Shown here piece after piece: positions 9,398-18,724 of a DNA stretch of 64,000 bases. The notes beneath the pieces were generated by a model. The model was given only the letters and a program-made list of their open reading frames with translations, was not told the origin of the DNA and searched no databases. The position numbers and the translations under genes are program-made. Position 1 is the first letter of the stretch. Every line of letters begins with the position of its first letter. The stretch comes from CAYQQJ01 sp964419935 (GTDB lineage Bacteria > Pseudomonadota > Gammaproteobacteria > Pseudomonadales > Cellvibrionaceae), in NCBI GenBank assembly GCA_964419935.1, contig CAYQQJ010000005.1, positions 103,919-167,918 on the forward strand. Reading direction: 5' to 3'.

Positions 9398-11437
9398 TTA
9401 AACTCCGCTTGGTCGTATTCGCCAAATAGCAAATGGCAGTTCGCCAGGATCAAAATACCAGTGCTGTCGATCGCTCTGCCACGTCAGCGTGAGGTCACGC
9501 ATCAGTTCCTTGGCCACCAGAGTATCTGCCCCCGTCAAACCGAATTCGTGGCGGGGAATTTCAAGCCACGCCTCCTGCCCTGAATGGGGATCCAAACTGA
9601 TCGCGACAAGAATAAAATTATTGTGGGTGAACTTGCCAAAGTAAACTACCTGATCGTTCCCGCTTTCATAGAAACGGATGTTCAAGTGAGTCTGTAAGGC
9701 TGAATTGTCCTTGCGGATCTGATTGAGCCTGGATATTTCAGTAATGATGTTTCCTGGCGCCATCAAATCTCTGGGTTTGATCTCGTATTTTTCGGAATCG
9801 AGATACTCTTCCTTACCTGGCAAGGCAGCGGATTCGCATAACTCGAAGCCACTGTAAACGCCCCATAAACCCGATAGGGTCGCGGCCAAGGCGGCGCGAA
9901 TTAGAAATCCAGGGCGGCCGGAAGCTTGTAAGAAATAGGGATTGATATCCGGCGTGTTGACAAAAAAGTTGGGTCGATAAAAATCCGCCGGTTCTGCAGC
10001 GGTCAGTTCCATCAGGTATTCAGAAATCTCCTGCTTGTTGTTCCGCCAGATGAAATAGGTATAGCTTTGCGAGAAACCTATCTTGGCCAGGTGGTACATC
10101 ATTGCCGGCCGAGTGAATGCTTCGGAAAGGAAAATGGTTTGCGGATGCTTTTGTCGCACATCACCAATCAGCCATTCCCAGAACGGCAAGGGTTTGGTGT
10201 GGGGGTTGTCCACCCGGAAGATGGTCACGCCTTCATTTATCCAAAAAAGTACAATATCCCGCAAGGCAATCCACAGAGACGGCAACGCCTCCTCGCCGTA
10301 GAAGTCGACGTTAACGATATCCTGATATTTTTTTGGCGGATTCTCCGCATAACGCAGGGAGCCGTCGGGCCGCCAGGAGAACCAGCCGGGATGCTCCTTC
10401 AGCCACGGATGATCCGGCGAGCACTGTATCGCAAAATCCAGTGCCATTTGCACACCATGCCGTTGCGCTGCAGCTACCAGGCGACGAAAGCCCGCAAGGC
10501 CACCCAATCGACTGTAGGCGGCATCATGTCCGCCCTCTTCGCTGCCAATTGCGTAAGGACTGCCGGGCTCACCCGGTGCTGCGATAACATTGTTATTGCG
10601 CCCCTTGCGGTTGGTTTGCCCTATGGGGTGAATGGGGGGAAGATAGAGTACGTCGAACCCCATGGCGACAACCGCAGGCAGGCGTTGAATAACATCGTCG
10701 AAGGTGCCGTGGGATTGCGCTGAGTCAGTCAGCGACCGGGGAAAGAGTTCATACCAGCTGGCAAAGTTCGCAACCAGGCGCTCCACATCAACTTCGTAGC
10801 TGCGTTCCGTATGCGTGAAAAACAAGCGACGCTCGAGCGCGTCTACCGCATTCGCCAGTGACTGATCCAACAAAATTGCTACACGTCCGACGACATCGCC
10901 GGCGTCCAATGCATCCAGCGTCGTGATCGCCTGCTGCAACACGCCAATAGTCGGCGTGCCCTCTGGCTGTCTTTCTGTTTCAGCTACGGGTGCCCCGCGC
11001 TTGCTGTGCTCCAGCGTTGTCTCCAGCAAAAGTCGACCTTCCCGGCACTCGAGTTCAACGGGAACCTTTGCCTCAAATTTCTTTTTGAGTTCATTGCGGT
11101 AAGTTTCCCACTGGTCGAACCAGGCTTCAATCCGAAACCAGTGTCGTCCAGGAACCGTGGGCGTAATATCAACCTGCCATAGGTCATTGCCCATTGGTAC
11201 CATTTTGTAATGGGACCACTTTCCCTTTGGCGAGTCCTTCCACGCTACAGATGCAGCCAGCTTGTCATGACCGTCCATAAAAATTTTAGCGCTGACTGTA
11301 ACAGCCTGGCTTACGGTTTTTTTCGCGGGATACCGCCCGTGATCCACGCTGGGTCTTACATTGTCAATAACGATACGCGGCTGTTGAATAGCGCGATCCA
11401 CCGCGGATGCTGTGTGCGATGCCTGTATCTTCGTCAT
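9398..11437 (-). CDS. glgE: Alpha-1,4-glucan:maltose-1-phosphate maltosyltransferase
   Basis: GlgE transfers maltosyl units from alpha-maltose-1-phosphate to the non-reducing end of an alpha-1,4-glucan. The 679-residue protein has the GlgE N-terminal beta domain and a GH13_3 barrel with IFRVDNPHTKPLPFWEWLI (nucleophile Asp) and IFLSEAFTRPAMMYHLAKI (acid Glu); the NPHTKP signature separates GlgE from other GH13 members. It lies between glgC and treS-mak on the same strand, so the kinase making its substrate is the next gene. No strong Shine-Dalgarno is seen before the ATG at 11437. Confidence 0.95.
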   Translation of the reverse strand: MTKIQASHTASAVDRAIQQPRIVIDNVRPSVDHGRYPAKKTVSQAVTVSAKIFMDGHDKLAASVAWKDSPKGKWSHYKMVPMGNDLWQVDITPTVPGRHWFRIEAWFDQWETYRNELKKKFEAKVPVELECREGRLLLETTLEHSKRGAPVAETERQPEGTPTIGVLQQAITTLDALDAGDVVGRVAILLDQSLANAVDALERRLFFTHTERSYEVDVERLVANFASWYELFPRSLTDSAQSHGTFDDVIQRLPAVVAMGFDVLYLPPIHPIGQTNRKGRNNNVIAAPGEPGSPYAIGSEEGGHDAAYSRLGGLAGFRRLVAAAQRHGVQMALDFAIQCSPDHPWLKEHPGWFSWRPDGSLRYAENPPKKYQDIVNVDFYGEEALPSLWIALRDIVLFWINEGVTIFRVDNPHTKPLPFWEWLIGDVRQKHPQTIFLSEAFTRPAMMYHLAKIGFSQSYTYFIWRNNKQEISEYLMELTAAEPADFYRPNFFVNTPDINPYFLQASGRPGFLIRAALAATLSGLWGVYSGFELCESAALPGKEEYLDSEKYEIKPRDLMAPGNIITEISRLNQIRKDNSALQTHLNIRFYESGNDQVVYFGKFTHNNFILVAISLDPHSGQEAWLEIPRHEFGLTGADTLVAKELMRDLTLTWQSDRQHWYFDPGELPFAIWRIRPSGV

Positions 11438-11524
11438 ATTTCTACCAGGTCATGGTTTGTCCAGGTCATGATGCACTCGGGTCATGTTTCATCCGCTTCA
11501 TCGGTGTCCACGAGCTACTCTCAC
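11438..11524 (-). other. glgC-glgE spacer with repeated GGTCATG motif
   Basis: This 87-base spacer contains CCAGGTCATG at 11445-11454 and again at 11461-11470, and a third GGGTCATG at 11479-11486, spaced about 16-18 bases apart just upstream of glgE. No terminator is visible, so glgE is probably read from the glgC promoter. The repeats could be protein- or RNA-binding sites or chance; nothing further supports a function. Confidence 0.3.
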
Positions 11525-12838
11525 TCACACTCGGCTGCCGAGCTGCACAAAATGACCATGGTGTATCCGATGGTTCATTTCAAACGCCTCCAGCATCTCC
11601 TGGGTAACCAGTGTGATACCACCATCGGTGCGCTGAAAGTAACGTTCATCTTCCTCAGCATTTTCGCCAATGATCATGCCGTCCGGCACATGACAACCTG
11701 CATCGATAATGGCGCGGCGAATGCGACAGTCACGGCCGATGGTTGCGCTGGGCAACAGCAGACTTTCTTCCACAACACTGCGGTTTGCCACCCGCGCGCT
11801 GACAAACAGAACGGAACGCTCGATCTTCGCCCCGGAAACGATAGAGCCCTCGCTGATCAGCGAATCCACTGCCATGCCGCGGGACGTATTGTTATTGAAC
11901 ACGAACTTGGCAGGTGGCACTTGCTCCTGACAGGTCCAGATAGGCCAGCGCTCATCATAGAGATTGAATTCAGGAATCACGTCAAGCAACTCCATGTTGG
12001 CCTTCCAGTAGGCGTCCAGCGTCCCTACATCGCGCCAGAATCCGGGCTGACTCGGGTTACGAAAATCTGAAAACCGATAAGCAAATACCTGCTGACTATC
12101 AATGACACCGGGTATAACATCATTACCAAAATCATGGGACGAATCCTGCCGCGCGGCGTCTTGCTCCAACACCTCGAGTAGAAATTCCGCATCAAAGATG
12201 TAGATGCCCATGCTGGCCAGCACCGTATCGGGATTGCTCGGCGAGGGTTTAGGGTTTTCCGGCTTCTCTGCAAAATTACACACCACCATGTCGTCATTCA
12301 CTTCCATAATGCCGTAATGGCGGGCGTCCGCAATGGGTGCTTCAACGCAAGCTACAGTAACCTTTGCACCTGACTGCACATGCTGACTGAGCATGTGGCT
12401 ATAGTCCTGCTTGTAGATATGGTCACCTGCGAGGATAAGTACATGCTTGGGCTGATGGACGCGAATGAAATCCAGGTTCTGGAAAACCGCATCTGCCGTG
12501 CCGCGATACCACATGTCATTGCCGGAGTTCTGATCTGCTGGTAACAGCTCCATAAACTCACCAAACCGGCCGCGAAGGAATCCCCATCCGGCCTGCAGGT
12601 GATGAATCAGTGAATGGCTTTTGTATTGAGTCAGCACGCCAATCCGGCATATACCACTGTTGATACAGTTCGAGAGAGTGAAATCAATGATGCGATATTT
12701 TCCACCGAAATGTACGGCGGGTTTTGCTCGTCTGGACGTCAGCTGCTTCAATCTTGCACCACGACCTCCAGCCATAACTAAAGCCAGAGTATCTCGATTG
12801 ATATGGTTGACATCCCGGGGGTCCATCGGCTTTTTCAT
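11525..12838 (-). CDS. glgC: Glucose-1-phosphate adenylyltransferase
   Basis: GlgC makes ADP-glucose from ATP and glucose-1-phosphate, the committed step of classical glycogen synthesis. LALVMAGGRGARLKQLTSRR is the nucleotidyltransferase N-terminus, followed by KPAVHFGGKYRIIDFTLSNC, and a C-terminal left-handed beta-helix region carries the allosteric site. I choose the ATG at 12838 (437 residues; family ~420-430) because AGAGG lies seven bases upstream; a GTG at 12892 adds 18 unconserved residues. It heads the minus-strand operon and diverges from glgA. Confidence 0.95.
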   Translation of the reverse strand: MKKPMDPRDVNHINRDTLALVMAGGRGARLKQLTSRRAKPAVHFGGKYRIIDFTLSNCINSGICRIGVLTQYKSHSLIHHLQAGWGFLRGRFGEFMELLPADQNSGNDMWYRGTADAVFQNLDFIRVHQPKHVLILAGDHIYKQDYSHMLSQHVQSGAKVTVACVEAPIADARHYGIMEVNDDMVVCNFAEKPENPKPSPSNPDTVLASMGIYIFDAEFLLEVLEQDAARQDSSHDFGNDVIPGVIDSQQVFAYRFSDFRNPSQPGFWRDVGTLDAYWKANMELLDVIPEFNLYDERWPIWTCQEQVPPAKFVFNNNTSRGMAVDSLISEGSIVSGAKIERSVLFVSARVANRSVVEESLLLPSATIGRDCRIRRAIIDAGCHVPDGMIIGENAEEDERYFQRTDGGITLVTQEMLEAFEMNHRIHHGHFVQLGSRV

Positions 12839-13257
12839 TATCAAACCTCTAAATACAACACTTGGTCTGTGTCTGGAATAGAAATGCCACACGTAGATTT
12901 TCTGGAACGAGTGGGACGTATATAGCGCGCAAGAGCCGATATAGTTTTCATGACTGCTAGCTCTCGTTTTACGGACTGCTGGCGCTCACTTCACAGGCTG
13001 TTGGCTGTCTCTTCGAGAGGTAAAACCATAGGAAGTGGAATGATCTCAGCCTTTCCGCACCACCCCTTAAGCAAAACATCTGCCTAAAACTACGAAAGTT
13101 CCATATTTATTTTTTTTCGGATTTTAGACACACCTCGGACTAGTGCGGCTTGCGCTATAGAACATTTTCATATAAAACGGCTGCCGGAATACGGCTATGA
13201 TCATTGAAATTTCAGACGCCACGCGCGACAACAATAGGTGTAAAAAGAGATCTTTTT
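12839..13257. promoter_or_regulatory. Divergent glgC/glgA intergenic region
   Basis: The 419 bases between the divergent starts of glgC and glgA must contain the promoters of both transcripts. On the plus strand TTGCGC (13150-13155) and TATAAA (13171-13176) make a plausible sigma-70 promoter for glgA, but the spacer is only 15-16 bases. I see no convincing promoter for glgC and no clear operator palindrome. No coding signal is present. Confidence 0.4.
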
Positions 13258-14820
13258 ATGAAAATATTACAAGCGGCTTCGGAGTGTTATGGACTGGCAA
13301 AGACCGGTGGCCTTGCGGATATGGTTTCATCCCTGGCGACGGCGCTGATAGAGAATGGTAGTGATACACGCATTTGTCTTCCCGCTTATTCGGGAACTAT
13401 AGAGAGTCTGGAACAGGTCACACATGTCACCACACTGAACGTTTTTGAGCATCGGCTCAAAGTACTGAGCGGAAACCTGCCTTCCCATAAAGCGAAGATC
13501 CTGCTGCTGAAATGTCCGGAATTGTACGAGCGCGATGGCGATCCCTATCGGAATGGTCAGGGCGAGGAGTTTGCCGATAATGGCTGGCGCTTTGGCTGTT
13601 TCAGTAAGGCGATCGCACTATTGGCACAAGGTGGAATCGGCGGCTGGAAGCCGGACCTGTTACATCTGCATGATTGGCACACGGGTTTGGTTCCGCTCTT
13701 TTTACGCGAACCTTTTTTACACGAACCCTACATACGTGAACAAAAACCTGCCTCAAAAGTCCTGGAGCAAGCGGCGGTAAAGACAGTGTTCACCATCCAT
13801 AATTTTGCATTCCACGGCGTATTCAACCGAGAGCTGTTCGACAGACTGGGGCTGCCCGATGCAAGCTGGAGCCCGGCAGGTATCGAATTCTACGATCAAT
13901 TCTCTTTCATGAAATCCGCCTTGCGCTACGCTGACGCCATTACAGCTGTAAGCCCACGCTACGCTCAGGAGATCACCACGAGAGAGTATGGCTCCGGTCT
14001 GGAAGGCGTGGTCAACGACAGTGAAGACCGCCTGACCGGCATAGTCAATGGCATTGATGAGGACGAGTGGAATCCGAACGCAGATCGGTTCATCGCTCGA
14101 CGTTACGACGCCAAGGCTGTGGTCCCGGCCAAGCGCGCGAATAAAAAAGCACTGCAGAAATCGCTCGGATTGCCGGCAATGGATATACCGCTTGTTACGT
14201 TCATTGGCCGGCTCGCCGAACAGAAGGGTTCTGATTTGATTCTTGCGGCCCGCAAGCAAATTGCAGCGCTCCGAGTTCAGATGGTGATATTGGGTACCGG
14301 CGACAAAAGTCAGGAAACAGATTTCAGGCGCTGGGCAGAGACTTCGCCGGAACAGGTTGCCGTTATCAATGAAGTCAATGAAGAACTTGCACATCAACTC
14401 ACCGCGGCAGCCGACTTGCAATTGTTACCGTCGCGGTTCGAGCCCTGCGGCCTGAGCCAGATGTATGCACAACGTTACGGCACCTTACCCGTCGCGCGCG
14501 CAACGGGCGGCCTTGCCGATACTATAGTCGATGCCACAACGGCCAACCTGTCCAATGGTACAGCCACAGGATTTCTATTTCCCGACGCCAATGTTGAAAG
14601 TTTGATGAATGCACTCACTCGGGGGATAAGGTTGCTTGAAAATGTTCGAGCCGCAGGCAAGGTTCGGCGAACGGCAATGAAACAGGACTTTTCCTGGAAA
14701 AAATCCGCCCAAGGTTATACGGAAATATACCGTGAACTGATCGGCTCGCATAATTCGGATTCAGTTGTTGCCGCCGATGATCGCTTTCTCGTCCAGCAAG
14801 ACAGAAGACGTGCGGTGTAG
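13258..14820 (+). CDS. glgA: Glycogen synthase (ADP-glucose type)
   Basis: GlgA is the GT5 synthase elongating alpha-1,4-glucan from ADP-glucose. The N-terminal ASECYGLAKTGGLADMV carries the KTGGL donor-binding motif, and the C-terminal domain has RFEPCGLSQMYAQRYGTLPV and the RATGGLADTI loop. I use the ATG at 13258 (520 residues; usual ~480), preceded by AAGAG; an upstream ATG at 13204 adds residues that do not look like GlgA. It is convergent with the yihY-like gene, and only 36 bases separate the two stops. Confidence 0.94.
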   Translation: MKILQAASECYGLAKTGGLADMVSSLATALIENGSDTRICLPAYSGTIESLEQVTHVTTLNVFEHRLKVLSGNLPSHKAKILLLKCPELYERDGDPYRNGQGEEFADNGWRFGCFSKAIALLAQGGIGGWKPDLLHLHDWHTGLVPLFLREPFLHEPYIREQKPASKVLEQAAVKTVFTIHNFAFHGVFNRELFDRLGLPDASWSPAGIEFYDQFSFMKSALRYADAITAVSPRYAQEITTREYGSGLEGVVNDSEDRLTGIVNGIDEDEWNPNADRFIARRYDAKAVVPAKRANKKALQKSLGLPAMDIPLVTFIGRLAEQKGSDLILAARKQIAALRVQMVILGTGDKSQETDFRRWAETSPEQVAVINEVNEELAHQLTAAADLQLLPSRFEPCGLSQMYAQRYGTLPVARATGGLADTIVDATTANLSNGTATGFLFPDANVESLMNALTRGIRLLENVRAAGKVRRTAMKQDFSWKKSAQGYTEIYRELIGSHNSDSVVAADDRFLVQQDRRRAV

Positions 14821-14856
14821 TTTGCTATATGATCCACGGCCCTTGGGCGCTGGCAA

Positions 14857-16263
14857 CTAACCCGCTTCGGGAGGCAGCCCTGGAGTAGATAATTCGGGGT
14901 TAAACGGTTCCGGGGCAGCCAGCGTTCCGACAGGATGGTCCTGCTCTCTCACCCAGGCAGACACGGTTTTGCCCTTGAGTGCAGTAGCGAGTGCTTCGTC
15001 TATGGCATTGACGATATCCGTCACTGCGGCATGGGATTGCAGCGCGAGTGGCATGGACTCGTCAGGGGAACGCAACACGGTCAGCAGGTGCTCCATGCTG
15101 ATCCTGTCCAGGGAGCGCGCCGGGATCAAACGTTCGTTCTCATCACCCGTTGTGGTGAGGATGCCATGGGCTACCAATTTTTCCGAAATGCGACGCAGCG
15201 GTTCGGCACTGATCGAAAAGGTTGATTCAATGTCCGACAGGCTCGTGCTGCCCCCGTCCTGATCGAAGTTGCGAGCCACACGATAAACAATGGCCAGGCC
15301 AGAACTTTCATCCAGGCTGGCGCTGGGGAACACCTCCCGGGTGCGTGAAATTTGAGGCGCATGTTGGGCGTAGTAGGCAACGGAGGCGCCAATCAGAAGA
15401 ATCAACCACGCCAGGTACAGCCAGATCAGCAACATGATGCCGACCGCAAAACCGGAATAAATCGCGTCGTAATTAGTCGAAGTTGCGGCAAAAATCGTGA
15501 AGGCAAAGCCTGCGGTTTGCCAGATCAAGCCCGCGACTATCCCTCCGGCAAGGGCGTGACGCAGCTTGACTTTGGTATTGGGTATGAACGCGTAAAGAAA
15601 GGTGAACAGCCCAATGATTACCACATAAGGCAGCACTCTACGCCCGACAATAACCGCCCAGGCCACAGGTTCCACCTCAGTAAGCTGTTTAACCGGGTCC
15701 GAATTAACCAGTGCGGCAGTGGCACCCAGGGCGGCAAATACCAACAATGGCCCTATCATGATGACACTGAGATAGTTGCTGAAACGCTGGGCCAGTGAAC
15801 GACTCTGCCCTATTCTCCAGATTTCGTTGAACGAGTATTCGATTTTCTGGACCAGCGACACCACTGTGTATACCAGTATCGCGAGACCCACTGAGCCGAG
15901 TACGCCGACCTCGATGTTATCTACAAAACTGAGAACGTTCTGCACCACTATTTGACCTTTCTCCGGCCCCAGGGGTGCGATCAACAGCTGCTCAAGAAGT
16001 GGCTTAAGCTGATTGTGTACGCCAAAGCCTTTGAGCACTGAAAAGCTGAGCGCCAAAAATGGCACTATCGACAACAATGTTGTGTAGACCAGGCTCATCG
16101 CGTGGAGGTTTATCTGGCCATCCAGAATATCGCGCAGCACTGCGAACAGCACCCTGAGGGCATGCCACCCGCGCTTTTTCCAGCGGGAATCTCCGCCGAG
16201 TTCTGCCTGCCAAAGCCAACGTTCAGAAACGTCTACCCAGCTCTCTGCAGCTTTTCCACTCAT
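14857..16263 (-). CDS. YihY/BrkB-family inner membrane protein
   Basis: This multi-spanning membrane protein of the YihY (formerly RNase BN-like) family has an uncertain biochemical role. Six hydrophobic segments lie within the first ~300 residues. FNEIWRIGQSRSLAQRFSNY and YAFIPNTKVKLRHALAGGIVAGLIW (the latter around 215-240) match the family pattern. The C-terminal ~150 residues are soluble and include a winged-helix-like stretch, as in the longer YihY proteins. It is read towards glgA and nothing links it functionally to either neighbour. Confidence 0.85.
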   Translation of the reverse strand: MSGKAAESWVDVSERWLWQAELGGDSRWKKRGWHALRVLFAVLRDILDGQINLHAMSLVYTTLLSIVPFLALSFSVLKGFGVHNQLKPLLEQLLIAPLGPEKGQIVVQNVLSFVDNIEVGVLGSVGLAILVYTVVSLVQKIEYSFNEIWRIGQSRSLAQRFSNYLSVIMIGPLLVFAALGATAALVNSDPVKQLTEVEPVAWAVIVGRRVLPYVVIIGLFTFLYAFIPNTKVKLRHALAGGIVAGLIWQTAGFAFTIFAATSTNYDAIYSGFAVGIMLLIWLYLAWLILLIGASVAYYAQHAPQISRTREVFPSASLDESSGLAIVYRVARNFDQDGGSTSLSDIESTFSISAEPLRRISEKLVAHGILTTTGDENERLIPARSLDRISMEHLLTVLRSPDESMPLALQSHAAVTDIVNAIDEALATALKGKTVSAWVREQDHPVGTLAAPEPFNPELSTPGLPPEAG

Positions 16264-16522
16264 GTCTTCGACCTGTTTTATGATTTGAAGTCAGAGGTGC
16301 GCACCAGATGCCTCACTAACTTGAATACCCGCATCATATCGAATTTGTGCCAATTAAATATAGCGTCACTAATGGGTACCCTGCATAGCCTTTACTTGGA
16401 GTTACCCCACGATCTGTGCCAATCATGAATTACGAAGGCGCCGCTACAGGCAACACATAAACCCGCATCACGCATTTTGAGGTTCGCGCGCGGAACGTCG
16501 ATTGGCAAGCAGGCAGGTGGTA

Positions 16523-16551
16523 CTGGCAGCCACGCGCAGTAATGTTATAAT
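16523..16551 (+). promoter_or_regulatory. Sigma-70 promoter with extended -10 for the hybrid kinase
   Basis: CTGGCA (16523-16528) and a perfect TATAAT (16546-16551) are separated by 17 bases, and TG one base before the -10 makes an extended -10. It lies ~80 bases upstream of the kinase start at 16632. The rest of the 368-base gap from 16264 shows no gene. Confidence 0.6.
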
Positions 16552-16631
16552 CCTCGCCCGCAAACAAGAATGGGTGTTCTATTCCCGCTGTGACTTAGGC
16601 GCGGTTCATTATGCAACGCAGGAGGCGAGCC

Positions 16632-18680
16632 ATGATTCGGGAATCATCTCTACCAGTCACAAAGCAGTCCGCGATGGAAAATGCCGTGCGCACTTCAGAA
16701 CTGCGTTATCGGCGGCTGTTCGAGTCTGCCAAAGACGGCATACTTATTATTGATGCTGATACTACCGAAATTATCGATATAAATCCCTTTCTTATCGACT
16801 TGCTTGGGTACTCCCGTGAGGAGTTGCTCGGGCAGAAGCTCTGCCAGGCCGGCCTGTTTGATCATGCCGGCGAAGATGAAATCATTATCGAACAGCTACG
16901 CGACCAGCAATACGTCCACGGCGATTTCCCATTCAAAACGAAGACTGGCAGACGAATTGATGTTGAACTGGTAAGCAACCTTCATGATGAAGGCGATCAC
17001 GCTGTCATCCAGCTGAATATCCGCGACATCAGTGGTCGAAAACGGGCAGACGCACTCTTGATCGGTCAGAACCGGGTGCTCGAGATGCTCGCTACCGGCG
17101 TCGCCATTCAGGATGTACTGGCCACGTTGATGCAGGTGATTGAGGAACAGTCCGACGGCATTTTTGCCTCGATTCTGATCTGCAAGAAAGACAGTCACCA
17201 CTTCCACATAGGCATTGCCCCGAGCCTTCCCGAGGGCTTCCTCGCCGCATATCAAAACAGATCTTTTCTTCCCCCCTACTCCGGCCCCTGTGCCATGACG
17301 GCCCATTGCGCCGAGATGGTTGTTTGTAATGACCTGACCCGCGATCCGCGCTGGCCTGAAGAAGGACGACTGTTAGCCGAGCTCGGTCTCACTTCCTGCT
17401 ATTGCTCGCCGGTTCTCTCGTCTGATGGGCGGGTACTCGGCTCGTTCGCCATCTACCAACGGGATTCCATGGACGTCAGGACTCCGGACCGCCAACTGCT
17501 GGAGACCGCAACCCACCTCACAGGTATTGCCATTGAACGCCGGCAGATCGAACTGGAATTAAGAGAATCTGACCGGCGCAAAGATGAATTTCTGGCGACC
17601 CTATCCCACGAACTGCGCAACCCTCTCGCATCGATCCGCAATGCGGTGCAGTTATTGAAGCATTCGGAAACCAGTAGTCTCACTAGCACCTCCGATGTGC
17701 TGGAGCGCCAGGTCGCGCAGATGGTTCGCCTGGTGGATGACTTACTGGAGGTCAGCCGGATCAGCCTCGGCAAGTTCACCCTCAACAGAAGTGTTGTTGA
17801 ATTCACACCGGTCATTCAACAAGCGGTTGAGGCGACCAGCGCGTCCCTGCACCGAATGGACCATCGTCTAACGCTGGACCTGCCGTCAGTGCCTGTCTAC
17901 GTCAACGGCGACTCCTGCCGCCTCTCTCAGGTGGTGGCCAACCTGCTGGACAATGCCTGCAAATACACCGGCATAGGTGGCGATATTCTGGTGGCGTTGG
18001 AAGTTGAAGGCGATTCAGCCGTGCTTCGCGTGAGAGATACCGGTGTGGGCATTACCCCCGACCAATTCGAGCGCATATTCGAAATGTTTACCCAGGTCGA
18101 CGCGTCACTGGAACGATCCAGAAGCGGTCTGGGCATCGGTCTCACCCTGGTAAAAAGTCTGGTCGAGTTGCATGGCGGCAGTGTCTCTGTCAGTAGTGCG
18201 GGCGCCGGGCGCGGGACCGAATTTACTGTCCGTCTGCCACGTGAGGAGACGACCGCTCAACCCTCCCGCCCAACGGAAACTGCGGCGGCTGGCAATTACA
18301 AAGTATTGATTGTGGACGACGATGTGGACGCTGCGGCCACACTGGCGACCCTGCTCAACCTGATCGGCCATCAAACCGAAACGATCAACGAGAGTACCCT
18401 GGCAGTGCGCAAAGCGGCAGAGTTCCAGCCCGATGTGGTGCTACTCGATATTGGCATGCCCACCCTCAATGGCTACCAGGTCGCCAAGCAAATCCGACGT
18501 CAGCCCTGGGGGCAGCAACCGGTACTTCTGGCACTCACAGGTTGGGGCCAGGATGGCGACCGACGCAAATCGACAGAAGCTGGTTTTGATGGTCACCTGG
18601 TGAAGCCGACAGACTATCAGGTGTTGAACAGAATGATGTCGGAGCTGTGCAGTTCGGGATCCACTGCGAAGAAAACATAA
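16632..18680 (+). CDS. PAS-GAF hybrid sensor histidine kinase with receiver domain
   Basis: This is a probably cytoplasmic two-component sensor. In order: a PAS domain (~residues 20-140, with a C-terminal PAC-like segment), a GAF domain (~150-310), a HisKA dimerisation domain with FLATLSHELRNPLASIRNAV (phospho-acceptor His), a HATPase_c domain with NLLDNACKYT (N box), VRDTGVGITPDQFERIFEMF (G1/F boxes) and GLGIGL (G2), and a receiver domain with VLIVDDDVDAA and VVLLDIGMP (phospho-acceptor Asp). No membrane segment is seen. The start at 16632 has AGGAGG six bases upstream; an ATG at 16611 is in frame but has no such site. No separate response regulator is adjacent, so its output partner is unknown. 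Confidence 0.88.
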   Translation: MIRESSLPVTKQSAMENAVRTSELRYRRLFESAKDGILIIDADTTEIIDINPFLIDLLGYSREELLGQKLCQAGLFDHAGEDEIIIEQLRDQQYVHGDFPFKTKTGRRIDVELVSNLHDEGDHAVIQLNIRDISGRKRADALLIGQNRVLEMLATGVAIQDVLATLMQVIEEQSDGIFASILICKKDSHHFHIGIAPSLPEGFLAAYQNRSFLPPYSGPCAMTAHCAEMVVCNDLTRDPRWPEEGRLLAELGLTSCYCSPVLSSDGRVLGSFAIYQRDSMDVRTPDRQLLETATHLTGIAIERRQIELELRESDRRKDEFLATLSHELRNPLASIRNAVQLLKHSETSSLTSTSDVLERQVAQMVRLVDDLLEVSRISLGKFTLNRSVVEFTPVIQQAVEATSASLHRMDHRLTLDLPSVPVYVNGDSCRLSQVVANLLDNACKYTGIGGDILVALEVEGDSAVLRVRDTGVGITPDQFERIFEMFTQVDASLERSRSGLGIGLTLVKSLVELHGGSVSVSSAGAGRGTEFTVRLPREETTAQPSRPTETAAAGNYKVLIVDDDVDAAATLATLLNLIGHQTETINESTLAVRKAAEFQPDVVLLDIGMPTLNGYQVAKQIRRQPWGQQPVLLALTGWGQDGDRRKSTEAGFDGHLVKPTDYQVLNRMMSELCSSGSTAKKT

Positions 18681-18724
18681 GCATCAGTGCGTAATCATAC
18701 CCGAATGATGTAAGGCCAGGGCTT

